A stretch of 64,000 nucleotides of DNA from Ancylobacter aquaticus (GTDB lineage: Bacteria; Pseudomonadota; Alphaproteobacteria; Rhizobiales; Xanthobacteraceae), in the NCBI RefSeq assembly GCF_004339465.1, contig NZ_SMFY01000002.1, forward strand, positions 682,001 through 746,000. Direction: 5' to 3'. The notes beneath the pieces were generated by a model. That model ran no database searches, was not told the origin of the DNA, and was given only the letters and a program-made list of their open reading frames with translations. The stretch's first letter is position 1. Every line of letters starts with the position of its first letter. Below, piece after piece: positions 18,684 to 27,148 of the stretch. The translations under genes and the position numbers were made by a program.

Positions 18684-18981
18684 CGCCACTCTCCGGCAGG
18701 GCGTGCGAGTCGGAAACACTGGGCAAAGGGGTAGCAAGGGCTTGGGGTGAGGGCAAATTTCCGCCACGATCCGAGGCTTGGAGATGGCATGGCGCACCGT
18801 CCGCCGGTTCTCCCCTCACCTCCGCGCGGCGACCCGCATGAAACGGGAGCCGGCCTTTCCCCTCCCGCTGAATCATGCCACCAACCACGGGCGGCGACGT
18901 CCGCCGGCCGGCGGCGCGGCGCGACAGGAGAGGCGCGGTGGCGGGGCACAGGCCCTCGCTCGAACGGGAAGGACGGACGAG

Positions 18982-20097
18982 ATGTGCACATCGCTCGGCT
19001 ATCGCGACGCAGGCGGCAGGGCCTATTTCGGCCGCACGCTCGAACTCACCATCGACCTGCCCTACCAGATCGCCTTCTTTCCCGCCGGGTTCCGCACCCG
19101 CTCGCAGGTCGAGGGGCATCCGGCGACGGAATACACCGCGCGCTACGCCATGCTCGCCGTCACCATGCCGTACCGCGTACCGACGCCGGAGGCTCCCGCC
19201 GGCATCGACGATCTGAAGGTGTTGGAAGGGCTGAACGACCAGGGGTTGACCTTCAGCCTGTTGTCCTACCCCACCGCCGGTGGCGGGTACCGCTCGGTGG
19301 CGATGACGCAGGCCGTGCTTTCCGCCTCCGATCTCGGCAGTTGGTGCCTCGGCCAATTCGCTACCGTCGCCGAGGTGAAAGCGGCGGTCGCGGCCCAGCC
19401 GATCCTGCTCGTGCCGCTGGCGATGCTGGGCGGGGTGGAATCACCGTTCCACTATGTGGTGCACGACGCCACCGGGGCGGCGCTGGTGATCGAGTTCGAT
19501 CGCGGCGAGATGAAGATCTATGACAATCCGGTCGGGGTGATGACCAACGGGCCGGATTTCGGCTGGCACCTCACCAATCTCAACAACTACACCTTCCTCT
19601 CCAATGTCGATAAGTCGTCGGCCAGCTTTGGGGGCTACACGGCGGTGCAGCCGGATTCCGGCATCGCCACCGCCGGCCTGCCGGCCTCGAACACCTCGGT
19701 CGGGCGCTTCGTTCGCGCCGCCTATTACGCCCAGTTCACCGAGAAGGCGGCGACGCCGGACCTCGCCGTGCAAACGCTGGCGCACGTCCTCAACAATTTC
19801 GACCGGCCGCGCGGGGTGAGCATCGACCCTCCCGGCGGGGGCGGCGGCCATATGGAGGTGGCGGGGCTCGACCAGCCGGCGAGCGAAACCTACGCCACCG
19901 AATACACCTGCTGGACCAGCCTGTCGGACCTCGACCGCAAGCTGTTCTTCCTGCGCGACTACAGGAGCCTCAACTTCTCCCGCTTCGACCTCGCCGCGCT
20001 GGCCGATGCGACCGAGCCGAAGGTGCTTCCGCTTCACCTGCTCCACCAGGAGGCAAGCGATGCCACGGCGGCGCTGAAAGCGGCGACGGCGACGTGA
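18982..20097 (+). CDS. choloylglycine hydrolase / penicillin V acylase family Ntn hydrolase
   Basis: A linear-amide C-N hydrolase of 371 residues. The start was fixed at the ATG that makes Cys the second residue (MCTSLGYRD), because removal of Met exposes the catalytic N-terminal Cys in this family; GGAAGGA lies 8 nt upstream. Arg18 (YFGRTLEL) matches the family Arg, while position 21 is Glu where Asp is usual. MLGGVESPFHYVVHDATG and NPVGVMTNGPDFGWHLTNLNNY hold the mid-chain Asn region. Family members hydrolyse bile salts, penicillin V or acyl-homoserine lactones. No export signal is visible, so it is probably cytosolic. The next gene starts 40 nt downstream. Confidence 0.88.
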   Translation: MCTSLGYRDAGGRAYFGRTLELTIDLPYQIAFFPAGFRTRSQVEGHPATEYTARYAMLAVTMPYRVPTPEAPAGIDDLKVLEGLNDQGLTFSLLSYPTAGGGYRSVAMTQAVLSASDLGSWCLGQFATVAEVKAAVAAQPILLVPLAMLGGVESPFHYVVHDATGAALVIEFDRGEMKIYDNPVGVMTNGPDFGWHLTNLNNYTFLSNVDKSSASFGGYTAVQPDSGIATAGLPASNTSVGRFVRAAYYAQFTEKAATPDLAVQTLAHVLNNFDRPRGVSIDPPGGGGGHMEVAGLDQPASETYATEYTCWTSLSDLDRKLFFLRDYRSLNFSRFDLAALADATEPKVLPLHLLHQEASDATAALKAATAT

Positions 20098-20137
20098 GAC
20101 CCGGCGCGCGCGGCGAAGAACCCCGCGGACAAGCCGG

Positions 20138-20998
20138 ATGAAGGCGACGCTCCTTCATTCCACCGGCCTGCGCATGCATGTCGCCGGACCGGGGCCCTTC
20201 ATCACCAGGCGCAGCTACGGCTATGCCGGCCGGCGCATCGTCTGGAAGGCGCGCCAGCACCGAAAGGGGCTGGCGCGCGCGGCCCGGGCGCTGGAGAACG
20301 CGCCGGTCCCGTTCTGGCAGACGCAGGGCTACAATTGGTGGACCGGCGGGCTGTTTGCGCTCGGCTCGCTGCTGTTCCTGCTCGGCAGCCTGCTCAGCCT
20401 GCTGCCGGCCGACCTCGGGCTTGCCGCGACTCCGATCAATGTCGTGTTCTTCATGGGGTCCATCCCCTTCACGCTGGCGGGGTATCTCCAGCACTTCCAG
20501 GCCGCCAATGCGAGCGCCTTCACGCTCGACCCGAGCGACACCGCCGCGCCGCGCCGGATCGCGCTGATCGGCTGGCACCCGCAAAGCCCGGGATGGCTGA
20601 GCACCTTCTGCCAGTTCGTCGGCACGGTGGCGTTCAATTTCAACACCTTCGACCCGCTCGTGGTCGGTGACGGCTGGGAGGTGCAGGACCTCGCCGTGTG
20701 GCTGCCGGGGATGATCGGCTCGGTGCTGTTCCTGGCCTCCGGCTATCTCGCCTTCGTCGAGACCGCGCACCGCTACTGGAGCTGGCGACCCCGGCAGCTC
20801 GACTGGCAGATCGTGTTCGTCAATCTGCTTGGCTGCTTTGCCTTCATGGCCGCCTCGACCCTCGCCTATGTGCCGCGAGGGGGCGAAGCGTGGTGGATAC
20901 CGGACCTTGCCAACATCCTGCTCGGCCTCGGCGCGTTCGGCTTTTTCCTCGGCGCCGCGCTGATGATGCGCGAGAGCGCGGCAGCGGCGAAGTCTTAA
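20138..20998 (+). CDS. polytopic membrane protein, YrhK-like
   Basis: A 286-residue protein with about six membrane segments, e.g. GGLFALGSLLFLLGSLLSLL (about 70-90), VVFFMGSIPFTLAGYL, the region around FVGTVAFNFNTF, MIGSVLFLASGYLAFV, IVFVNLLGCFAFMAASTLAY and ILLGLGAFGFFLGAALM. The phrase FNFNTFDPL and the paired helix pattern resemble YrhK-like domains, but I am not certain of the family. The N-terminal 60 residues are basic and probably cytoplasmic. It follows the acylase gene by 40 nt and is probably co-transcribed with it. No function can be assigned. Confidence 0.6.
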   Translation: MKATLLHSTGLRMHVAGPGPFITRRSYGYAGRRIVWKARQHRKGLARAARALENAPVPFWQTQGYNWWTGGLFALGSLLFLLGSLLSLLPADLGLAATPINVVFFMGSIPFTLAGYLQHFQAANASAFTLDPSDTAAPRRIALIGWHPQSPGWLSTFCQFVGTVAFNFNTFDPLVVGDGWEVQDLAVWLPGMIGSVLFLASGYLAFVETAHRYWSWRPRQLDWQIVFVNLLGCFAFMAASTLAYVPRGGEAWWIPDLANILLGLGAFGFFLGAALMMRESAAAAKS

Positions 20999-21002
20999 CG
21001 GT

Positions 21003-21899
21003 TCACGGCTTGCGCTGCATGGTGGCGACGAAGTGGGCGAACAGGCCGGCCTGCGAATTGATGTTGAGCTTGCGGTAAATGTTGCGACGGTGAACCTTCG
21101 CCGTGCCGGCTGAGATGGACAGCAGGCGGGCGATGGAATCGGCGGAATGGCCCTGGAGGATGAGGTCGACCACCTCGCCCTCGCGGGCGGTCAGCGCCAG
21201 TTCCTGCCAGATGGTGCCGCGGTCCAGCTCGCGCCCACCCTGCCCGTCCGTCCCGCGTCCCGGGCGGCCGCGCCCTGCCTCGCCAATGACCTCCCCACTC
21301 CAGCGAAGCCGGCACAAAGCGAGGACGACCGGCGACAGCTCGCGCAGGAGGCGAACCTGCGCCGCGCCGAACGTGCCGGACGCCGCCTTGCGCATCAGCG
21401 AGACCACCACGCTCGCGCCATTGGCCAGCGGCACGAAGAAGCCGACCTCCTCAGCCAGCACGGTCTGGCTGTAATAGGAGCGGTAATATTCGCTGGCATA
21501 GAAGCGGTCCGGCGCCAGCTCGCGCATGCGCCGGAAGCCCTCAACGCGCTCGATCGCGGCGTGGTAGAATGGGTCGAGCAGATAGGGCCCCAGTTGGTAC
21601 AGCGTCACGTAGACGTGGCTCTCCGCCGGGTTGAAGGTCTCGAACAGCAGCGGCGGGCGCGCCGTGCCGCGATAGCCGAAGGTCACGCAATGGTCGAACG
21701 GCACATGAGCCCGCAGCCACGCGATGAGCGCGTGGCCGAAGGGGTCGTCGCCCGGCCCGGTAAGCACATCGGCGCTGCGCTCATGGGCGGCCGCGATGGT
21801 TTCGGCGAGCAGCCACGCAGCCGAGGGCCGCTCGCCTTCTCGGCGCGTACCCTCTCCCTGCCCGGCCCCGCCCGCAGAGGCTTTGCGCCTGCCCAGCAT
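21003..21899 (-). CDS. LuxR-family (LuxR C-terminal HTH) transcriptional regulator
   Basis: A 298-residue regulator. The C-terminal GerE-type helix-turn-helix (about 225-290) reads LTAREGEVVDLILQGHSADS, then IARLLSISAGTAKVHRRNIYRKL. The N-terminal 200 residues are an uncharacterised sensory region with no receiver-domain Asp signature and no clear autoinducer-binding WDY pattern. GAGGGG lies 5 nt before the ATG. It is transcribed away from the polyamine-type ABC operon, with a perfect GGTATATACC palindrome in the shared intergenic region, so it is the likely local regulator. The effector is unknown. Confidence 0.88.
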   Translation of the reverse strand: MLGRRKASAGGAGQGEGTRREGERPSAAWLLAETIAAAHERSADVLTGPGDDPFGHALIAWLRAHVPFDHCVTFGYRGTARPPLLFETFNPAESHVYVTLYQLGPYLLDPFYHAAIERVEGFRRMRELAPDRFYASEYYRSYYSQTVLAEEVGFFVPLANGASVVVSLMRKAASGTFGAAQVRLLRELSPVVLALCRLRWSGEVIGEAGRGRPGRGTDGQGGRELDRGTIWQELALTAREGEVVDLILQGHSADSIARLLSISAGTAKVHRRNIYRKLNINSQAGLFAHFVATMQRKP

Positions 21900-21945
21900 C
21901 TATACCCCTCGTGACGAATAAATAGGCTCTTTCTACCACTGCAAA

Positions 21946-21955
21946 GGTATATACC
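21946..21955. promoter_or_regulatory. palindrome in the LuxR/ABC divergent promoter region
   Basis: A perfect 10-bp palindrome GGTATATACC lies 47 bp from the regulator start and about 90 bp from the ATPase start. A partial copy (TATACCCC) lies next to the regulator ATG. The placement fits an operator for the LuxR-type regulator or an AT-rich promoter core; which one cannot be told by reading. Confidence 0.4.
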
Positions 21956-22039
21956 CTCAAACGCGCCGGTATTAGCTTTTTGACCAATGACGACCCGGCC
22001 GCGCTCCGACGGCGGCCGGAAAGCTGCGGAGAACGTCCG

Positions 22040-23182
22040 GTGGCAGGCCAGCAGACCCTCGACATCGAGTTTCGCGGCGTCAGCAAGCGCTATGGCGATG
22101 TCACCGCCGTCCACCCCACCGATTTCGCCGTGCCGAAAGGCGCGTTCATCGCCCTGCTCGGCCCCTCGGGCTGCGGCAAGACCACCTGTTTGCGCATGAT
22201 CGGCGGCTTCGAGCAGCCGAGCACCGGGCAGGTGCTGATCGGCGGCACCGACATGGCGGAGGTGCCGCCCCACCGGCGCCCGGTCAACATGGTGTTCCAG
22301 CATTATGCGCTGTTCCCGCATTTCGATGTCAGCGCCAATGTCGCCTATGGACTTCGCCAGATTCGCCCGCGCCTGACCTCCTCCGAGATCGGCCGGCGCA
22401 CCGCCGATGCGCTGGCCATGGTGCAGCTCGCCGGCTTCGGCGCGCGCAAGGTGCATGAATTGTCCGGCGGCCAGCAGCAGCGCGTGGCGCTGGCACGGGC
22501 ACTGGTCAACCGCCCTTCCGTGCTGCTGCTCGACGAGCCGCTGGCGGCGCTCGACAAGAAATTGCGCACCGACATGCAGATCGAGCTACAGAATTTGCAG
22601 CGCGAGCTGGGCATCACCTTTGTGCTCGTCACCCACGACCAGGAAGAGGCGCTCTCCATGAGCGACGTGGTGTGCGTGATGAATGGCGGGCGCATCGTCC
22701 AGCTTGGCGCGCCGGACGAGATTTATGATCGCCCGGCCGACCGCTTCGTCGCCGCCTTCGTAGGCAAGACCAATTTCCTCGACGGCACCGTTCTGGAGAG
22801 CACGGATGGGGCCGCCCGTATCCGACTCGCCAACGGCATGGAGATCAGCGCCCGTCAGAGCGGAGCTGTCGCCGCCGGCGCCGCGGCGGCGGTGAGCCTG
22901 CGGCCGGAGGCTCTGCGCCTCGGCGCGCCCGCAGGCGAGACCGGCCTGTCCGGCATCATCCGCAACCGCATCTTTCTCGGCTCGACCGCCGAGTACGCCA
23001 TCGAGGTACCGCTTCTCGGCACCCTTCTCGCCACTGCCGACCACAATGCGGCGCAGAGCGATCTCCTGAAACCGGGCGATCGCGTCACCATCAGCTTCAA
23101 CCCCGGCGCGCCGCTGGCGTTTCCGGCGTCGGACAACAAGACCAGCCAGAGGGAAACCAGCCATGTCGAAGTCGTATCGTGA
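22040..23182 (+). CDS. potA: polyamine-type ABC transporter ATP-binding protein
   Basis: The ATPase of a spermidine/putrescine-type importer. Walker A LLGPSGCGKTTCLRMIGGFE, Q-loop region MVFQHYALFPHFDV, signature LSGGQQQRVALARAL, Walker B VLLLDEPLAALDKK and H-loop VLVTHDQEEALS are all intact, followed by a TOBE-type C-terminal domain (about 270-375). I chose the GTG at 22040 because GGAG lies 8 nt upstream and the coding begins close to the conserved start; the TTG at 21980 would add 20 residues. It overlaps the binding-protein gene by 20 nt. 'Polyamine-type' is a family name; the true ligand may differ. Confidence 0.9.
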   Translation: MAGQQTLDIEFRGVSKRYGDVTAVHPTDFAVPKGAFIALLGPSGCGKTTCLRMIGGFEQPSTGQVLIGGTDMAEVPPHRRPVNMVFQHYALFPHFDVSANVAYGLRQIRPRLTSSEIGRRTADALAMVQLAGFGARKVHELSGGQQQRVALARALVNRPSVLLLDEPLAALDKKLRTDMQIELQNLQRELGITFVLVTHDQEEALSMSDVVCVMNGGRIVQLGAPDEIYDRPADRFVAAFVGKTNFLDGTVLESTDGAARIRLANGMEISARQSGAVAAGAAAAVSLRPEALRLGAPAGETGLSGIIRNRIFLGSTAEYAIEVPLLGTLLATADHNAAQSDLLKPGDRVTISFNPGAPLAFPASDNKTSQRETSHVEVVS

Positions 23183-24326
23183 CGGCCTGCCGCTATCGGC
23201 ACGGGAATTTGTCGACCAGCTCCTGCGCTTCCGCCGCGGCTCCATCAGCCGCCGCCACTTTCTCGGCGTGACCGGCCTCGGCGTCGCCACGGCGGTGCTG
23301 GCCAGCGAACTCGGCCTCCAGCCGACGCCGGCCTATGCGGCAGGAGAACTCGGCGACCGCATGTCGATCGCCACCTGGCCGAACTACCACGACCCCCAGA
23401 CCTTTATCGACTTCCAGAGCAATACCGGCGTCGCCGTCGAGGTGAACGTGTTCGGCTCCAACGAGGAAATGCTGGCCAAGCTGCAGGCCGGCGCCTCCGG
23501 CTGGTCGCTGTTCGTGCCAACCAATTACACCATCTCCACCTATCGCCAGCTCGACCTGATCGACCCGCTCGACGTGTCGAAGCTGCCCAATTACGACGCC
23601 GCCGCGCAGAACAAGCGTTTTACCTCTGAGGGCGAAGTGGACGGCGTGCTGTGCGCGGTGCCGAAGAACTGGGGCACCACAGGCTTCGCGGTGAACACCC
23701 AGAAGCTCACCCCGCCCATGACGAGCTGGAAGGACTTCTTCGACACCGCCATGACCACCGGCAGTGGGCGCGCCATGGTGCATGACTATCAGCTGACCAC
23801 TATTGGCAACGCGCTGAAATATTTCGGCTATTCCTTCAACTCGCTGAAGCCGGAAGAATTGGCCAAGGCGGAGGAGCTGCTGCTCAAGGTCAAGCCGCAT
23901 CTGTTCGCCATCTCCAGCGACTACCAGCCCGCCATGCGCAATGGCGACGCCTGGCTGACCATGTGCTGGACCAATGACGGCGCCCAGCTGCACCGCGACA
24001 TTCCCGAGATCGACTATGTGCTCGGCAAGGAAGGCGGCGAGATCTGGACCGACTTCTACGCCATTCCGAAGGACGCGCCGAACAAGGCGGCGGCCTATGC
24101 GCTGCTGAACTATCTGATGGACCCCAAGGTGGCGGTGAAGGAGCACATCGCCAATGGTGCGCCCTCCACTGATGCGCGCGTCAACGCCCTGCTGCCCAAG
24201 GACCTGCTCGACAACCCGATCCTCTATCCCGCCGCCGATCTGCTCGCCCCGCTGGAATTCGGCGCGGCGGCCACGCTGACCGACCCGGCCCGCGCCGAAC
24301 TGATGGCCCGCTTCAAGTCGGCCTGA
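23163..24326 (+). CDS. potD: extracellular solute-binding protein of polyamine-type ABC transporter (Tat-exported)
   Basis: A 387-residue periplasmic binding protein of the PotD/PotF class. The N-terminus has a twin-arginine signal, SISRRHFLGVTGLGVATAVL, ending near PAYAA (about residue 60), so it is exported folded. Mature sequence IATWPNYHDPQTFIDFQ and VFGSNEEMLAKLQAGASGWSL show the typical type II binding-protein start. The gene overlaps the ATPase gene by 20 nt and is followed by tandem hairpins before the permeases. Tat export is less common than Sec for this class but does occur. Confidence 0.9.
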   Translation: MSKSYRDGLPLSAREFVDQLLRFRRGSISRRHFLGVTGLGVATAVLASELGLQPTPAYAAGELGDRMSIATWPNYHDPQTFIDFQSNTGVAVEVNVFGSNEEMLAKLQAGASGWSLFVPTNYTISTYRQLDLIDPLDVSKLPNYDAAAQNKRFTSEGEVDGVLCAVPKNWGTTGFAVNTQKLTPPMTSWKDFFDTAMTTGSGRAMVHDYQLTTIGNALKYFGYSFNSLKPEELAKAEELLLKVKPHLFAISSDYQPAMRNGDAWLTMCWTNDGAQLHRDIPEIDYVLGKEGGEIWTDFYAIPKDAPNKAAAYALLNYLMDPKVAVKEHIANGAPSTDARVNALLPKDLLDNPILYPAADLLAPLEFGAAATLTDPARAELMARFKSA

Positions 24327-24352
24327 TCCTGCGACCTGTCGGGGGCGCCCGC

Positions 24353-24419
24353 GCGCTCCCGACATCACTCAGGGAGCGCCGCCGCGCGCTCCCGTCTCGT
24401 CTTCGCTCGGGAGCGCGCG
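24353..24419. repeat. two tandem intercistronic hairpins between binding-protein and permease genes
   Basis: Hairpin 1 pairs GCGCTCCC (24353-24360) with GGGAGCGC (24372-24379) around an 11-nt loop. Hairpin 2 pairs CGCGCGCTCCCG (24383-24394) with CGGGAGCGCGCG (24408-24419) around a 13-nt loop. The arms of both share the core GCGCTCCC. They lie just after the binding-protein stop and 35 nt before the permease ATG. No T run follows, so this is more likely an mRNA 3'-end stabiliser or partial attenuator than a full terminator. Confidence 0.7.
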
Positions 24420-24454
24420 ACGCTCCCGGTGCCACCCTGTGAACAGGACCTCGA

Positions 24455-25315
24455 ATGTCTGGCGCCGCTCGCAAGCGACTGGTCACGGCCCTGCTGCTCG
24501 CTCCGGCTGCGGTGTGGCTGTTCCTGTTCCTGGTGCTGCCCTTCGTGGCGATCGTGGTGTTCAGCCTGGGCGAGCGGGCGCCGGCCGGCGGCTACCAACC
24601 TGCCCTCACCCTCGCCCAATATGCCAATCTGCCGGCACGGGCGACGGCATTCTGGAACACCCTGCTGCTGGCGCCGGCCGGGGCGCTGGCCTGCCTGCTC
24701 ATTGCCTATCCCGTCGCCTATTATCTGGCCCTGAAGGTGCTGCCGCAGCGCCGGCTTCTGCTGGTGGCGCTGATCGTCATCCCGTTCTGGACCAGCCTGC
24801 TGATCCGCACCTATGCCTGGATGTACATTCTCGGCGGGCGCGGCATTCCAGCCTGGCTGGAGATGATCGGCCTGCCGGAACTGCGCCTCATCAACACCCC
24901 GGGCGCGGTGCTGCTCGGCATCGTCTACGGCTATCTGCCGCTGATGATCCTGCCGATCTATATCAGCCTGGAGCGGCTCGACCGCCGGCTGCTGGAAGCT
25001 TCGGCCGACCTTGGCGCCACGCCGTTCTCTACCTTCTTTGGCGTGACCTTGCGGCTCTCGCTGCCCGGCATGATGACCGGCTTCTCGCTGGTGCTGATCC
25101 TGCTACTGGGCGAATACCTCATCCCGACCCTGCTGGGCGGGGGCAAGGTGTTCTTCATCGGCAATGCGCTGGTCGACCTGTTCCTGCAATCGCGCAACTG
25201 GCCGTTCGGCTCGGCCATTGCGGTGGCGTTGGTGGCCATCGCCGTCGCGCTGCTGCTGGCCGCCAACCGCATTACCGCCCGGCTCTCCGGCGCCCGACAG
25301 GTCGACCTCCTATGA
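24455..25315 (+). CDS. potB: polyamine-type ABC transporter permease 1
   Basis: A 286-residue inner-membrane permease with six hydrophobic segments and the binding-protein-dependent transport (EAA) loop LLEASADLGATPFSTFFGVTL near residue 180, which contacts the ATPase. The first helix is LLLAPAAVWLFLFLVLPFVAIVV. It overlaps the second permease by 4 nt (ATGA). It is separated from the upstream binding-protein gene by 128 nt containing two hairpins, but no promoter is obvious there, so it is read as part of the same operon. Confidence 0.92.
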   Translation: MSGAARKRLVTALLLAPAAVWLFLFLVLPFVAIVVFSLGERAPAGGYQPALTLAQYANLPARATAFWNTLLLAPAGALACLLIAYPVAYYLALKVLPQRRLLLVALIVIPFWTSLLIRTYAWMYILGGRGIPAWLEMIGLPELRLINTPGAVLLGIVYGYLPLMILPIYISLERLDRRLLEASADLGATPFSTFFGVTLRLSLPGMMTGFSLVLILLLGEYLIPTLLGGGKVFFIGNALVDLFLQSRNWPFGSAIAVALVAIAVALLLAANRITARLSGARQVDLL

Positions 25316-26130
25316 TGCGCGCCTTCGTCGTCGCCGTTTACGGCTTCCTCTATCTGCCGATCGTGCTCGTGGTGGTGTTCTCGTTCAATGCGGGCCGGCA
25401 CGCGAGCGACTTCACCGGCTTCTCCGTCCAGTGGTACGGGCGGGCGCTTTCCAACACCTTCCTCATGGAGGCGCTGACCAACAGCCTGATCGTGGCGACG
25501 ACCAGCGCGGCACTGGCCTCGCTGTGCGGCACGGCGGCGGCCATCGGCCTCGGCCGCGCCGGCCCGCGCACCCGCGCCGTGTTTGACGCGCTGTTCGGCG
25601 CCGCCATCGTGGTGCCCGGCGTGGTGATCGGCATTGCGACGCTGGTGGCGCTGGTGCAACTGTTCGGGATCGTCAATCCGGCGATCGCGGTGCTGTGGCC
25701 GGGCGATGCCCCGCCGCGCCTGTCGCTCGGCTATGGCTCGATCATCGCCGCCCACGGGCTGTTCTCGACCGCGCTCGTGACCATGATCGTGCGGGCCCGG
25801 CTCGGCGCGCTCGGGCGCGACATGGTGGAGGCGTCCAGCGACCTCTATGCGAGCCCTTTCACAACCTTCCGCTCGATCGTGCTGCCGCAGATCCTGCCGG
25901 CCATCCTTGCCGGCTTCCTGCTGGCCTTCACCTTCTCCTTCGACGATTTCATCATCGCCTTCTTCGTCGCGGGATCGCAGACCACGCTGCCCATGTACGT
26001 CTTCGCCTCGATCCGGCGCGGCGTCACGCCGGAAATCAACGCCATCGGCGCGCTGGTGCTGGCCGCCTCCATCGTGCTCATCGTCGCGGCGCAACTCCTG
26101 CTCCGCCGGCGCCGCCCGACTTCCCCATAG
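25312..26130 (+). CDS. potC: polyamine-type ABC transporter permease 2
   Basis: A 272-residue permease beginning MMRAFVVAVYGFLYLPIVLVV, with six membrane segments and the EAA loop VEASSDLYASPFTTFRSIVL near residue 172. The phrase FSFDDFIIAFFVAGSQTTLPM is characteristic of PotC/YdcV-type permeases. The ATG overlaps the stop of the first permease. The SDR gene follows after 7 nt, so it is in the same operon. Confidence 0.92.
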   Translation: MMRAFVVAVYGFLYLPIVLVVVFSFNAGRHASDFTGFSVQWYGRALSNTFLMEALTNSLIVATTSAALASLCGTAAAIGLGRAGPRTRAVFDALFGAAIVVPGVVIGIATLVALVQLFGIVNPAIAVLWPGDAPPRLSLGYGSIIAAHGLFSTALVTMIVRARLGALGRDMVEASSDLYASPFTTFRSIVLPQILPAILAGFLLAFTFSFDDFIIAFFVAGSQTTLPMYVFASIRRGVTPEINAIGALVLAASIVLIVAAQLLLRRRRPTSP

Positions 26131-26137
26131 GTAGATC

Positions 26138-26899
26138 ATGATTTTGCAGGACAAGGTCGCCATCGTCACCGGCGCAGGCTCAGGGATAGGGCGCGCGGGG
26201 GCCCTCGCCATGGCCGCCGAGGGGGCGCTCGTCATCGTCGCCGACCGCGACCGCGCCGCCGGCGAAGCCACCGCCGAAGCGATCCGCGCTGCCGGCGGGC
26301 GGGGCGAAGCGGTGGCGACGGACGTGGATGTCGACGCGCAGATCGAGGCGCTGATTTCCGGCACGCTGGCGCGCCATGGCCGGCTCGATATCCTGCATAG
26401 CCACGCCGGCATCCAGGTTGGCGGGCCGCTGACCGAGGTCGAGCCGGAGGGTATGGACCGTTCTTGGCGGATCAATGTGCGCGCGTCCTATCTCGCGGCG
26501 CGCCTCGCAATGCCGGCGATGATCGAACAGGGCGGCGGCGTGATCCTCATCACCGCTTCCAACTCCGGCGTGTTCTACGACCGCGAGATGATTGCCTACA
26601 CCACCTCCAAGCACGCCGTCATCGCCATGGCCCGGCAGATGGCCGTCGACTATGCCCGCCACAATGTGCGGGTGAACGCGCTGTGCCCGGGCTGGGTCGA
26701 CACGCCGTTCAACGAGCCGTTCATCGCCCAGATGGGCGGGCGCGCCGCCATCGAGGCCTATGTGCGCGAGAAGATCCCGATGGGGCGCTGGGCGAGCGCA
26801 GAGGAAATCGCGCAGGCGATCCTGTTCCTCGTCTCCGACCGCTCCTCCTTCATGACCGGCCAGGCGCTCGTGGTCGACGGCGGCGAGAGCATCGCCTGA
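26138..26899 (+). CDS. SDR family NAD(P)-dependent oxidoreductase
   Basis: A classical short-chain dehydrogenase of 253 residues: cofactor motif VTGAGSGIGRAGALAM, HAGI in place of the usual NNAG near residue 88, Ser of ITASNSG, and the YTTSK catalytic Tyr/Lys (YxxxK). The C-terminal MTGQALVVDGGESI is typical. It lies 7 nt after the permease gene, so it probably acts on the substrate brought in by the ABC transporter, perhaps an amino alcohol or polyol; this is inference. The His-Ala-Gly-Ile variant of the NNAG motif is an oddity. Confidence 0.9.
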   Translation: MILQDKVAIVTGAGSGIGRAGALAMAAEGALVIVADRDRAAGEATAEAIRAAGGRGEAVATDVDVDAQIEALISGTLARHGRLDILHSHAGIQVGGPLTEVEPEGMDRSWRINVRASYLAARLAMPAMIEQGGGVILITASNSGVFYDREMIAYTTSKHAVIAMARQMAVDYARHNVRVNALCPGWVDTPFNEPFIAQMGGRAAIEAYVREKIPMGRWASAEEIAQAILFLVSDRSSFMTGQALVVDGGESIA

Positions 26900-27148
26900 A
26901 CGACCGGACCGCGCCGGTGTCACCTTTTGGCTTGTGCAGGGCGTGCATTCTCCTGATGCAAAAACCCGTGACCGCACGTAGCGTTAGCGATACTTGTCCA
27001 TGGAAAAGGCGCCAGCCAATACTGGCGGCAGCCTTGGGTATTCAATTAAGTATCGGCCAGTGCGGGTAGCATCCGTTACGGAAGAATTCAGCTCTACCTT
27101 TCCCGCCCGCGCCAGGCGCCGGCTATCGCGCAGCGCAGGAGGGCCATC

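Noticed and set aside
24353-24419. Rho-independent terminator inside the ABC operon
   Set aside because: Both hairpins lack a T run, and the permease genes downstream have no clear promoter of their own.
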